From Physcomitrium patens (lineage: Eukaryota; Streptophyta; Bryopsida; Funariales; Funariaceae): a stretch of DNA of 64,000 nucleotides. The translations under genes were made by a program, and so were the position numbers. The notes below the pieces were generated by a model that saw only the letters and a list, made by a program, of their open reading frames with translations, searched no databases and was not told where the DNA came from. Shown piece by piece: positions 1-12,600 of the stretch. The stretch's first letter is position 1; the number at the start of each line of letters is the position of its first letter. The stretch spans positions 11,357,310 to 11,421,309 of the forward strand of contig NC_037275.1 of the NCBI RefSeq assembly GCF_000002425.4, written 5' to 3'.

Positions 1-490
1 TATACAAGTTATGTTGATATAACCCTAAATGCCTCAATATGAAGCACATCCATTCCATGAGCTCTGGTATAATTGCCTTAGCTGTCTACCAACCTTAATT
101 CTTCTCAAATGATGACATTCTACCTTTGAAAAATACTCTTGGATTGAAATCGCTTAAGTCTATCACCTCTAGTGCAAACTCTCTAATTGGAAGATACAAC
201 ACCTTTTCTAGGATCTTCTCATCAATATCAATAATGTACCCTTATACCATGCTCCATCTATCCTCTACGTTATAATTCGCGATGTATTCTTCTACTAATG
301 CTACATTAATTGATGCCAAGCTATCTAGCCTTCTTAAAAAATTGAAATATTTATACATTTCAAAAATCTCGTATTCTTCTTGGCGTCCAACAGATCTTCA
401 ATTTTATAGGCTCCAAATTAGTAATGATTACTATGGATGATGGTTCCAAATTGTATTTAGCTTTCACATTTTGGCCACTTTCTTCTATGT
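1..490 (-). other. Unidentified flank, coding-like on the minus strand
   Basis: This is the outer flank of the family II element that starts at 495. Read on the minus strand it gives protein-like stretches, including a run with IREFALEVIDLSDFNP and a W/F-rich segment, but no open frame spans it and I recognise no domain. It carries none of the retroelement motifs seen elsewhere in the window. It could be an old multicopy gene or the 3' part of an unrecognised transposable element. The base composition matches the surrounding AT-rich repeats. Only its role as the target of the neighbouring insertion is secure. Confidence 0.3.
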
Positions 491-494
491 CCAT
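491..494. repeat. 4-bp target-site duplication (left) of the family II element
   Basis: The sequence is ccat directly before the TG of the LTR at 495. The same four bases directly follow the LTR end at 17305. The fifth base differs (t against a), so the duplication is 4 bp. Confidence 0.7.
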
Positions 495-1502
495 TGTCAT
501 ATTACGTGTTGTTTTGCTCAGGAATGCACTGGGCACCTAGCTGTGGAACAAGAAATTGTGTTTCACAAGTAGCCAAGAAATCCTAATAGGTTTCATCCAT
601 ACGAGAAGAATATAATCTGAATTTCAATTCAAAAGTACTTAAAACACTCTTCTTAGTAGTCTTAACTATACATAAATCCCAAATACCTTATTACTTTCAT
701 ATTTAAGCAATTTAGATTTTTCTTGTAAATCCCAATTCTAATCAGTGAGCTTTAACAAGCTATAACATCCAATTCGACCGTCCACTTGATGTGGAATTTT
801 GCATGCAATTGTCAATATAAGTCTTCTATATGCTCAAGAATTTTTAGTCCAATCCAACTTAAAAATTATGAGAAAACCTCCAAAAATTGTATTGATGTCA
901 CTCGGCTATCAACTTGAAAAGTGAAGTAAAAATTCCAGCAATGATTTATCCCTTTTCAATTATTAACTTTGTCTCAAAATTGATGTGTAGCTTGATCTTC
1001 AAGTCCTTCAACATCATGCCAATTTTCACCTTAATCCAACTAATAGATCTTTAGATATCATAGAAATCCTACCCAACCTCAAACTGCCACCTTCCAAAAT
1101 CCTCTTGTGCTAAAAACTAGATATCTCTAAACCATCCCGTTAGATTATCACAAAATTTTGTATACACTTAGTACACTCAATAATCTAAATAGTACCAAGT
1201 TTTCAACCATAGATGTTACACCAATTGCACGAAATAGCCAAAATTATTAGTCCTAATTATATTATATAAAACCCAAATCATTGATACAAACCCTGACTTT
1301 GAACAACAATTGCTAAGTCTTCCAAAACCCTTTCAAAAAAATTCTTATGTATTTGGAAAGAACTTCAAGATAGCTCTAAAATCTTAACCTTTGATCTTTG
1401 AATGATCCCCTATTTTGTCCTAGGCCGTCATTTTGGTGGCTAGAGGTTTGATTTCAACCCTGTTTCACAAATAGTCAATCTCCAGGTATCAATCTAACCT
1501 AT
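495..1502 (-). repeat. Family II 3' LTR, left portion
   Basis: It aligns throughout with 15987-16990. By eye it diverges clearly at the outer end but is nearly identical from about 804 to 1120. It is interrupted after 1502 by the family I element and continues at 9359. Confidence 0.9.
1498..1502. repeat. 5-bp target-site duplication cctat (left)
   Basis: cctat precedes the TG of the family I LTR at 1503, and the same five bases follow its last CA at 9358. The uninterrupted sister LTR reads aacctatcc at about 16985, confirming the empty target site. Confidence 0.95.
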
Positions 1503-2273
1503 TGTAGAATAGGTAAATAAATTTTGTCGTAAGCTACTAGTTGGTTATTGAAAACCTTGACATTTAGACTTATGGTTAGATAGTTTAGTTGATAATAGTA
1601 GATTGTTAGTGGAATAAATGGTTAAGAATTCAAAGGGTCATAACCTTTGGAATCTGCTGGCCGATGGATCATCTTTTTTGTAGGACAAAGAGGTTGAGGA
1701 AAGAGAGATCAAAGCCAGACTGTGAGAGTCGTAAGCCAAGGTAAGCTTAGTGCTACCTCTTTATTTTTTTTATTTTTATTATTTTTTTATGACAAATTGT
1801 AATTGAGAGAAGTATTGTTGAAACTATGATTAGAATATTGTGGAATATGGCTTAGGACTGACCGTTTTAGAGAAGATCTATGACCTTGAGAATTGAGATT
1901 ATCGAATTGTATTTTGTTAAGTGAAGATATTTAATTCTGTGTGATGAATTGAGAAACTGAATATAATAAGAAAGCTAGAGATCAGTAATTAAATATATAT
2001 AAACCGCAAAGGGAGTAAGTGGGAGATGAATTGATAAGAATATGGAAGTATTATTGAATTGATAGTCGTAGAATAGATTATGTATTGAATTAAGATGGAA
2101 GTAGTAAGCCTTGGTGTTTTTTAGTTTGATAATTGATTTTAGATAGCTAGAGTACAATCAATTATGACTTTAATACATCCAATTCATATAACCAATCTTT
2201 CCCTGTGTTCGAATCCACCTCTATTAGTTCAATTGCTTTGATATATCAAAGCTTGAATGCAACGAGAACAACA
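1503..2273 (+). repeat. Family I 5' LTR
   Basis: It starts tgtagaatagg, ends gaacaaca, and is followed at once by the tRNA-Asp-type primer site. It pairs with 8572-9358. Confidence 0.92.
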
Positions 2274-2294
2274 TTTTGGCACCGCTGCCGGAGA
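2274..2294 (+). other. Primer binding site, tRNA-Asp type
   Basis: TGGCACCGCTGCCGG directly follows the LTR. It differs at only a few positions from the TGGCGCCGTTGCCGG complement of the plant tRNA-Asp 3' end, the primer used by Athila/Tat elements. The related copies carry equivalents on the minus strand near 48600 and 25530. Confidence 0.8.
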
Positions 2295-2623
2295 AATGAT
2301 AACAATATGAAATATTAGAAATTGATTGTATGAGAAGAATGAAAGATTATGAGTAATAATTATGAAGGGGAGGATTATCAAAGAATTAATCGATTAGCAA
2401 AAGAAAGACAGGAGTGATTACGTATAAGAAATCTCCTACGGAAACGAAAAAAAAGAATTATATGTCCAAATAAAACCAAAGGAAGAAAAATTCAAATTTA
2501 GATAGCAAGGAGACTAGTGATAACACCAATGGTTGCGGGAGTGCTAGAAGTATCAATTGCAGTACAAATGGGAGCAGTAGGAGACCGAACTACAAGTGTG
2601 GCACTATTATCTACTTTTAGTGG

Positions 2624-4230
2624 TTGTCGAGCTTTGATCCCAATTACCATATATCTCAATTTTTGACAACTTACATGGCTAATAATGGTAGAATTGAAGA
2701 CATTTGGTTAAGATGGTTGCGAGCAACTTTAAAAGATACAGCTTTTAAATGGTATAATCGACAACGAGTGGATAGATTTCTCAATTGGGAGGCCTTAAGG
2801 AACGCCTTCCTAATCCATTTTAGACCAATTGGATTTGAAGATTGGCTTTGAGAAAGTTTTATGAATAGCAGGATGTTTGTGGGGGAATCAGTAGAGTCCT
2901 ATTATGGTCGGGTCACGAATATACTTTGTAAATGGTCAAATAATCAAATGCCAGATGTGTTTATATTGTCAATATTAATTAATGGTTTGCATCCACCAGA
3001 ATTAAAAATGTTTGTAAAAGAGGCTCGACTAGCTACAATAGAGGCATCATTGGCACAAGCAAAGGTGTCGGAAGAATGTCATTATGACCAATTATTAATA
3101 GTGGAGGCCACGATGATTCGAAATTCAAGAAGCCAACAAATACAATCGAGAAATGTGTCGATGGATAATTATCTACAAATGGCTGATTCCAACATGAAGA
3201 ATGTTATGTTGCAAAAATCAATTAATGCTATACCACTCCAAGCAATAGTGTCAATAACAAAGACACCTTATTTTACATCACCAATCTATCAGCAATCGGA
3301 GTTGTTCACAAATGTGACTGTTAAAGATCCAAATGAAGCCTTGTTATTAAATCTAACAAAGAAGATGGAAGAATTGGCTGTAAATTTGATTAAAGATAAG
3401 GAAAAATGACATAAGCCTTGTAATACGAGACCTAATGTATGGTATAATAATTGTAAGAGGCAAGGTCACTTTGATATGGAATGTCCATCATCCAGACAAA
3501 CGGGTGTTCAATGTACATTTATTGGAGGAAAACACCCTACCTAAAACTGCTGGCATTTACAAAGGCAACAATAATTCAGTAATCAGACCATGATCCCATC
3601 GACTCAGTGAAAAGTCTATCAAGTTCAAATAGAAAATACGTATGGATGGAATGAAAATCGATCTAATCGAAAAAATTGAACATTCAATAACTTTCAAAGT
3701 TTCAATTTTAATCAGGGGTCTGCATCAAACCATCAGAACTATGGGAAGGAGCAGTAGAGGTATCAGCAATATGTTCGATCAGCGTCATTGAACCAAATAC
3801 CCTATGTACAAATGAGACAACCAGGATCATTTTCTAACCCTATTTAGAACAAGCTTAGTAGGTATATATTGGTGGAGACACCCACTATGTCAGATGGAGG
3901 TGCAAGAAGACCACTTTGCTGTTTCCGTTGCATATAGATTGCTCATTATGCTAGTGAATGTCCCAATCCCAGAGCCAGTGATAATTATGTGCCAGTGTGT
4001 ATGAATTGCAAGCAGTCAAGATATACTTATCAGCAATGTAATGCTCTGTTCAATTTCAATAATCGAAACTAGCAAATCCAAAGCCAAAGAAAAATGGAGG
4101 ACATAAATCAAGGTCTCTAAGATTCTCTGATAAATCGGATGGAATGTGCCCAAGCCATTCTTATCAGGAGTCAGAAAAAAAAGAAAGGACCAATTCAATA
4201 TTTGGATAATCCTGAAGCAAAAGGCCAATT
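2624..4230 (+). pseudogene. gag region of the family I element at 1503-9358
   Basis: The retrotransposon gag domain is visible at 2624-3410 (KDTAFKWYN, then NWEALRNAFLIHFRP). It is followed by CCHC-type zinc-knuckle remains near 3440-3560 and a second set near 3910-4050 (CX2C...ASECPNP, CMNCKQS). The same order is seen in the family I copy at 43199-49407. It would be the structural protein packaging element RNA. Broken; a fossil. Confidence 0.8.
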
Positions 4231-4361
4231 AGACCTAATTATGGCGACATCCAATCCAGGTCTTGAAATGGGCCCCTTACTCAGTATAAGACCTAAATCG
4301 GTTGTGCACCCTAATGAGGTACCGATTACGGAGGCTTTGATTCCATCTCAAGCTATTCCGT

Positions 4362-5627
4362 TGTCATATTACGTGCTTTCCTGCTCGAGAATGCATCGGA
4401 CGTCTGGCTGTAGAAGGTAGTATAGAGATTCGCCAATATTCAAGCAGTTTATCGATTTTTGACTATTGGAATATAAACAACTACAAGAATACACCGTAAA
4501 TCTATACGGATGCCCTTTGACTGCTTGTCGAAGTCCTTTTTGCCCTAGCCGATAGGTCTCTAGACGTTATAGAGAACCCCGAACAATCCAAACTGCTAAT
4601 CTTCGATACCGCTTTATACTCACGATCTTGTATCCACTGACTGTCTTGTTAGATTAATCCAATAAATTTCATTCACTCCGCATACTCAACCCTATAGGCA
4701 CCCTTTTAACTCTTCATCACAAACATAACTCGATTTCACAAAACAGTCAAGAGTAATCAAACCCACTTCATTAAAAATCCCGATTCACCATTACAACACT
4801 GACTTCAGCAACAATTGCCTCAGTCTTCCCAAAACCCTATGAAGAAAAAAAAATCCAATTCTCTGTCTTTTTTCTCCGCCCGAAGCATGAAGCTAGCTCT
4901 CTGATTCTTCAAAAAACTCCCCCAAAAACTTCTTCTCTCTCCTCTCATTTCTTAACCTTAATTTTGAATTTCTTCAATCCTCCGTCTTGGATCCGGAATT
5001 GGCTCTTGCCGTCAGAGCTTGATCTGAAATTGACTCTTGCTGTCAAAGCTTTCTCCTCCGTTTTTACCTTTAAGAGCTCCTTTTACCGAAAGGACGTTTC
5101 CGAAATGACACAAAAGACGGAACAGCCTGAAACGGAATTGGAGCCACGTAATCGGGACCACATTGAGTCGCCCGACCAATTCAGGTCTCATATTGGCTAA
5201 GAGTCCAATAGTAAGACCCGGATGTTCCCGAAATTGGATCAAATTGGTCTTTCACGTCAGATTGGCTGAGGCCCGTAGTAAGACTTGGATTTTCCCGTAA
5301 TTAGACTGCATTGGATTGCCCGAATAATTCAGGTCTCATATTGGGTAAGAGGACCCGGATTAGATTCTTGAAATTGGATCCAATTGGCTCTTCGAACTAG
5401 GCTCACCCGTCGTGTGAATTGGTCCTTTCCCTTCCTGCTGACTCCCGTTATTGGAATCAAACGGAGCATTTCAGTATGCCCCGGCTGATTGTAATGGGGT
5501 GACTGAACCTGGCCACTCAACATTTGCACTGGAGTTGGTCGTTGCTCCCAATATTCGAGGTAACTGAACATTAATAAAAGTCCCCTTTCTTTATATTTTC
5601 ACGATATACTCGTGTTACAACACGACA
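4362..5627 (+). mobile_element. Family II LTR-like insertion carrying an inverted gag-linker piece
   Basis: Both ends match the family II LTR: the start tgtcatattacgtg is as at 495, and the end is cgtgttacaacacgaca. It is flanked by a 4-bp ccgt duplication (4358-4361 and 5628-5631). The first ~700 bp align with the LTR, for example the caacaattgcctcagtcttcc stretch. About 5140-5560 instead resembles the family I gag-protease linker in antisense, as at 46000-46160 and 21640-21860. It looks like a solo LTR of a variant family that had acquired a piece of a family I element, or into which one was inserted. It sits inside the family I element at 1503-9358. Confidence 0.6.
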
Positions 5628-5889
5628 CCGTTCTCTACACAGTTTTGAGAAACATCCTTTTCATTAAAAGATCCTCTCCGAGGCGTGAATTCCAAGGAAC
5701 CAATATCAACTCAATTGAGAGAACAATCTTACCCGTTGAAAGAACCGATTTTACAAGCTCCATCAAATTTAATTTGAATAGCTTTACCAATATAGAGAAT
5801 ACCAATATACCTATGTTGGTGTCTAGGACTGGGAAGAAGAAATGGACATTGAAAATTACTACTAATACAGAATCATATGATATTCTAAA

Positions 5890-8110
5890 AGATTTGGGCA
5901 CCATACAGTCCACGATTTCTATGAAGCAACTATTGGCGGTAGCACCTGAGTGCCAAATTATCTTGAATTCTTCATTAATTCATCGTAGGTCTCGAAATAA
6001 AGAAATCCGAGAAGTAAGTTTGAATCCCGATCTGGGTGCATCAATGATTGATGTCTCAATTGATGGAGTATTACTATCAAGAGTGCAAGTAGACGGAGGA
6101 TCTAGTGTAAATCTTATGAATAACACTACAATGGAGGAGCTGGGTTTGCATCACCTATTCCCTACTACAGTAGTTTTGAGAATGGCTGACTCTAGTCGAG
6201 TTAAACCTATGGATATTTTATGAAGTATTGATATAGTAATTCTGGAGATTACCTACAAAATTGATTATATTCTTTTTCGATTGCAAAGTTCTATATTGTC
6301 ATACCCAATTTTATTGAGGCAAGCTCGGTTGTATCAAACTAAAGCTCGAAATGATTGGGGCCGTGGTACATTGACAATTGAGAAATATAATGATAAAATT
6401 ATACTTTAAATGTACCTTGTCCAATATCATGGAGAAATTCAATTGGCCAGTTTAGAATTCATGTCAGATTGTGAAGATGAGTCTATAGAAGAAGAAATTG
6501 GTACACTTGACCCAATTTATACTGATACAAGGTAAGTTGTTGAGTACACTAGAATGAAATACCAGTGTAGGGGATCGAGAGAGTTCTTAGTTCCTCTAGA
6601 TGTTATTGACAATTTTGATCATATGATTGCATATTGGATGAATAGACAGGATGTTAATCACATTAGTACTATGGAACTGGAGTTAGAAAGTTCTAATTTG
6701 TCAGATTTTATGAAAGATTTTGAAATAGAGCAGAATATTTTTTTAGAGACTCTTGAAATTCCACAATGTCAATCAATTAATTTAGGTACAAGGAAGGCTC
6801 CCCAAACCATTTAGATTTATGACAGTATAAAAAGCAAGGAGAAAGAAATTTGGGTGGATTACTTTTTAATACATAAAGCTACTTTTATATAGTCGTATGC
6901 AGATTTGAAAGGAATTCCAGCTAAAGTTTGTGAGCATCGAATTATATTAGAGGAGAATGCTACACCAATACGCCAAAGATGACATCAACTTAATCTAAAA
7001 TACTCACTTATAGTAAAAGAAGAACTAAATAAACTCTTGGAGGTTGGATTTATCTATCCATTTCTTTTCAGTGAATGGATTTCACCAATTATTATGGTAC
7101 TGAAAAAGAATGAAAAAGTTTGCATCTGTTAAGATTTCTACAAATAAAATGTGACTACCAAGAAGGATTATTTTCTTTTACCATTTATGGATAGTATATT
7201 GGATGTTGTCACTGGATATGAATAATATTCATTTCTTGATGGATTCTCTTGTTACAATAAAGTAAAAATTGCAAAAGAAGACCAGTTAAAAACTACTTTT
7301 ATTACGGATTGGGGGACCTTTTGAAAAATGGAGAATTGATTTTGTGGGACGAATTGCACCAGTCTCGAGAAATGGACAAAAATGATGTATACTGGTAGCA
7401 ATAGATTAGATAACAAAATAGGCTGAAGCTGTAGCTATGAAAACCGATAGTACAAGTACAATAGCAACCTTTTTGTATGAAAATATTATTATATGGTTCA
7501 GTTGTCCACAAGAATTGGTTAGTGATCCAGGAACTCATTTTATAAATAGTACAATCGAAGCACTTATGGTTAAATACAAGATAAAACATCATAAGACTAC
7601 ATTGTATCACCTTAGAGCCAATGGATAAACGGAAAAGACTAATAGAATTTTATGTAAAATCTTAACAAAAATAATTTCAGGAGTGGGAACAAATTGGGAT
7701 ACTAAATTGTTTGCAGCTTTATGGGCATACCACATTACGTATAAAATTACTACCAATACTATGCCTTTTTAATTGGTTTATGGCCAGAAAGTAATATTAC
7801 CTATTGAATTGGAAGTCGAAAGTTTACGAATTGCTATAGATAATAGATTGGAAGATCAGGATTCATTACGGCACCATTTGGAAGAATTAAAAAAATTGGA
7901 TGAAACTAAAATCAATGTATTAATGATAATGGAAACTACACAAAAACGAAGGAAGACTTATTATAATAGTAAGCTTAGACCAAAGGCTTTTATGCTAAAT
8001 GATTTGGTTCTTTATTATGATAGTCAATTTAAAAATTTTCCAGAAAAATTTCAAGTTCGATGACATAGGCCATATCGAGTTATTGACGGATTTCCAAATG
8101 GTTCAATGTA
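5890..8110 (+). pseudogene. pol region of the family I element at 1503-9358
   Basis: The aspartic protease active-site motif DGGSSVNLM lies near 6096-6120. The reverse transcriptase includes the DGFSCYN motif near 7240. The integrase core remains include LVSDPGTHF near 7515, followed by the integrase C-terminal region to about 8060. The same domains in the same order occur in the copy at 17310-26367. There is no chromodomain after the integrase, which fits the Tat/Athila side of plant Ty3/gypsy elements. Heavily broken. Confidence 0.8.
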
Positions 8111-8571
8111 ATTGGAAGATTTTATGGGTACTAAATTTACGACACAGATCAATGGCAATCGGCTTAAAATTTACTATACATAAATTCGGGACAGGTTTTT
8201 TGTTACAAAAGGATGGAGAGTTGATCCAATTGATTGGACCATAGTTAGAAGTAGGAGGAGGGCTCTTGACAAGCATCGTATTTTTTTTTTGTGGTTAAGG
8301 AGAAGTGGATGGCGGAAAAGGAGAAGATGGCGAACATGGTGTCTGAGAAAGCAAGAATGGAGATCGATTGGAAGGAACGACAAGAGCGGCTGCAGGTTGA
8401 AGTTACGATGTTGTAGACTAAACTAGCTGCATTAACAAAGGAGGCCAATAATTTAGTGCGGACCAATATGCCAATTTCAGCGACAACACCTTCAGAGATA
8501 TACGCTGCTACGTCTTTATAAGTTGAGGCTAAATAATATTTGTGACGACGCTCTACAATTAAGAGGGGCTA

Positions 8572-9358
8572 TGTAGAATAGGTAAATAATAGGTAGAATA
8601 GGTAAATTTTGTGGTAAGTTATTGGTTGGTTATTGACAACCTTGAAAATTAGACTTATGGTTAGGCAGTTTAGTTGGTAACAGTAGGTTGTTAGTGGAAT
8701 AAATGGTTAAGAATTCAAAGGGTCATAACCTTTGGAATCCATTGGTTGACGGATCATCTTTTTGGTAGGATAAAGAGGTTGAGGAAAGAGAGATCGGAGC
8801 TAGATTGTGAGAGTCGTAAGCCGAGGTAAGCTTGGTACTACCTCTTTGTTTTCTCTGCTTTTATTATTTTCTTATGAAGAATTGTGATTGAAAGAAGTAT
8901 TGTTGAAACTGTGATTAGAATATTGTAGAATATGACTTTGGACTGACCATTTTGGAGAAAATCTTTGACCTTGAGAATTGAGATTATCAAATTATATTAT
9001 ATTAAGTAAAGATATTTAATTTTGTATAATGAATTGAGAAAATGAATATAATAAGAAAGCTGGAGATCAGTAATTAAATATATATAAACCATAAAGAGAG
9101 TAAGTGGAAGATGAACTGATAAGAATATAAAAGTATTGTTGAATTGATAGTCTTAGAATGGATTATATGTTGAATTAAGATGGAAGTAATAAGCCTTGGT
9201 GTTTTGTAGTGCGATAATTGATTTTACATAGCTAAAGTATAGTCAATTGTTACACTAACAGATCCAATTCATATAACTAGTCTTTTCCCGTGTTCGAATC
9301 TACCTCTATTAGTTGAATTACTTTGGTATATCGAAGCTTGAACACAACGAGAATAACA
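8572..9358 (+). repeat. Family I 3' LTR
   Basis: It follows the polypurine tract aagagggg and ends gaataaca before the cctat duplication. Near its start it carries a small local duplication of gtagaataggtaaat. Confidence 0.92.
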
Positions 9359-9678
9359 CCTATTCTAAGGTGTTTTTAGCACAAATCCACTTTCAAATTA
9401 ATCCTAGTATCAACTATACTAATTATTTATCTCTTCCAACCTGATTTTATTAATTTATGGTCTTTCTAAGATAGTAGAAGAGTCTCTATAACCTAAAAGG
9501 TAAAATTACTAATTAACCTTCAATCTACTAACTATTAAGATAAGAAAATAATATAAGAAGCTTTTATGAAAGCCATGTTTAGATACCTCAAATTATAATT
9601 GAATTAAGATAATTAGATATTAATTAGAAATTCAATTTTAATTATAATTTTACTATATAGTTGTATTATATCACGACA
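9359..9678 (-). repeat. Family II 3' LTR, right portion (with cctat duplication at 9359-9363)
   Basis: It aligns with 16985-17305 and ends tcacgaca. By eye about one base in ten differs from the 5' LTR, much more than in the central part of the left portion. The first five bases are the duplicated target of the family I insertion. Confidence 0.9.
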
Positions 9679-12600
9679 TCCATCTCTTCTTAATCTGCGC
9701 ATCCTCCGGCATGTGCCAAATGAACCATATGTCATAATTGGCATCATACCATCTCTTCATTTTCTTTGTTAAATCCTTCATTTCTATTTTCACCGTCCTC
9801 TTCAAAATAATTATCTTCTTCAAAAATATCAATATCTTCAACATGATCTTCTATATTGATTTCTCTATCTCGTCTTTTAAAAATCTTCACTTGCTTCCCA
9901 ACAATAGGTATTTTCAATTTGGTACCATATAATGAATATGTGGCATTATTATGAACCATTACTACGACATATGGTCCAAACTAACGTTTTGAAAATTTTT
10001 GCAAAGTATTATGTTGATTATCGAAACTGCTATCATAAATAAGTATCCAATCATCTTTTTCAATTACTCTAGGCCTCAATCGATGTTGCTTATCAAATTG
10101 AGGCTTATTTCCTAACCTTGCCTTTTGTAACCTTTGTAATGCTAATTCCACATCTTTCAATCTTTGTTCAAGTTGTCAGATTCTAATGGCTAACAATTCT
10201 TCTCTTGTCAATCCATCTTCCCATGGTAGCATACTCCAAGTTGGCACATTTTTTTCAATTGGCATAATTGGTTTTTGACTTGTCATAAGTTCTACTAGCA
10301 TATATCCTGTCACCGAAGTATGTGTTATTCGATTAGTCCATAATGCATAACGTAGAAGTCAAGGCTATTCTCTCACTCTTCTATTGCAAGCTTTAATTAA
10401 GGCTTTTTCAATTGGTGGATGCCCACGTTGACTCTTTGCATTCCCTTCTAGATTATAAGCAATAATCAATGATAATTTGATCCCACATCTCTTAAAAAAA
10501 TCACGAGCTTTATGTGTATGTAATTCTTCTCAATTTGCAGTGATCTTTCTCATACATCCATAGTGACAAATAACTTCTTCAAGTAAAAATCTGTAAATTC
10601 CCTCTCTTGACTTTGTTCTTAATGCCTTACCTTCTACTTGGTTTGATAAATCTTTACGAGCCAAAACTAAATATCTCATTTGTCATAATCTCATCAGTAT
10701 AATAACCAAATCCACAACCCATTTAAAATGAATAGCCAAAGGATATGTCAGATGCAATCCATCTCGATGTTGTATATTTGAATATATCTGACAAGTTACA
10801 CAAGATTCTACAAATAAATTTATATCTCAATATATATTCTTCCACCAATATTGTTCCTTCATTTTAGCAAAAGTAGCCCAAATTCCTTTATATCCCACCC
10901 ATAGATTCTCATGAAACTCCTTGAATAGTCTTTGTTGATCTTCTTTGGTACCTACTATTCATCTTGGCATTCCAATTCCTTTCTTTGGTCTCTTCCATAA
11001 AAACCCTTCTTAAAGCAAAAATCCATAAGCCTTCTTTCTTATTTGATTAAATTTTTTTGTTGACCAATTTTCTTGTTTAATCAAGGTATTCAAATAAAGA
11101 CTAATTTTTAATAATTCTCCTTCATAAAGCTCTTCAAAAAACATCTTGTCTTCCTTATTAAGATTTGATACTGAATAGAATTTTGTTTCAACATCATCAA
11201 TATCTTCAACCATCTTGTCTTCTCTTTCATATACTACTCGAGATAACATATCTACTACCGGATTGTCTTTCTCCACAATATGCCTAAGTTCTGGATTTAG
11301 TGATTTGATATAAGTAATCTATCTCAACATTGCAATATCTGATGTTGTACAATTGGTAATTATTCCAAGTAAAGACAAACAATCTTTTTTAATTATCACC
11401 ATAGCTCCAATTAAATAATTCTTTTCAGCTTTTATAGCTGAAACAATTCATCATAGTTCCATTTTCACCTATGAATATGTACATTGGCAAGTACTTAAAA
11501 TTTTAGCTCCAAATCGTACTACAAATCTATATCCATTTGAGTCATCTTGACCTATAGCCCATCCAATGGCAATCGGACTAGTATCCACAGTAAGAATCAT
11601 TAGTCTATTGCACTTATAATCAACCTTTCTTAACATTGGACGTGATATCAATAATTTCTTCAATTTTTACACTACTTTAACATACTTTTATTTCCATTTA
11701 AATCGATAGCCCTTGTATAACAGTTCATATAATGGATCCGCTATATGAGCATAATGAGGGATTCAAATATGATAAAATATACATACACCTAAAAACCTAC
11801 AAATCTCTATTAAAAAACTACAATCCTCTTTTATTCTCACAATCGCATCAACTTTAGTCGGATCTGGTTTTCTTCCATAAAATCTACATAAATGTCCAAA
11901 AATCACAATCTCTTGTACTCCAAATATAAATTTTGTACTTCATAATATAAGATGAATTTGTCCAAATTAAGTCAATATTTTTTTACAATCTTATATATGA
12001 TCAGCAACATACTTGCGACATCCCTTCTTATCTAAAGTTTCATCCTTGTCTTCTTCTTTGCACCCCTTTATAGGAACATCATCCAAAAAAGGTATAGTCT
12101 TCTTAGGAATAAAATGTCTGAATATCTTATTCATCCCATTCATCATATGCACAACTGAGTTGGTTGCGCCTTAAAGAAGAGTATACATTCTAACTAATCC
12201 AAGTGGTATTCTCATTGTTGTCATATCTCTACTTCCTTCTACAAGTTAAAATTGGTCATAGCCCAAATACAAATCATCCATTGAATAGATTGCCTTTCCT
12301 ACAAATGCCTCAATAAATTCATCTACTATAGGGCCAATTCCTACATTTCTGATAGTTACTGCATTCATTGGTTGCATATCTTGAATAAAATATAATGACC
12401 CATTTTTCTTAGGCACTGTAAACCATCGACTAGAATATGATACAAAAGAAGGCTCCAAAATCTTCATCTTTATCTTTTCTTTTAATAATTCCACTAAGCT
12501 TGGTAAATGTGTCCTTGGTAGTGGAATTGGCCTTAGATTCTAAGGTACATGTAGTACAGTGAAAATAACCATAGTTTGGTAACTTTCGATGCTTTAAAAG

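Larger units (their letters stand above)
1503..9358 (+). mobile_element. Family I Ty3/gypsy (Tat/Athila-like) retrotransposon, broken
   Basis: It is 7.86 kb, flanked by perfect cctat duplications and inserted in a family II LTR. LTRs: 1503-2273 and 8572-9358, about 90% alike by eye. A tRNA-Asp-type primer site (TGGCACCGCTGCCGG) starts at 2277, and a polypurine tract (aagagggg) ends just before 8572. Parts in order: gag with CCHC knuckles (about 2620-4230), aspartic protease with DGGSSVNLM (about 5900-6220), part of the reverse transcriptase (about 6850-7310) and integrase (about 7320-8100). There is no chromodomain. A family II LTR-like insertion occupies 4362-5627. The element carries many breaks and looks long dead. 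Confidence 0.92.
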
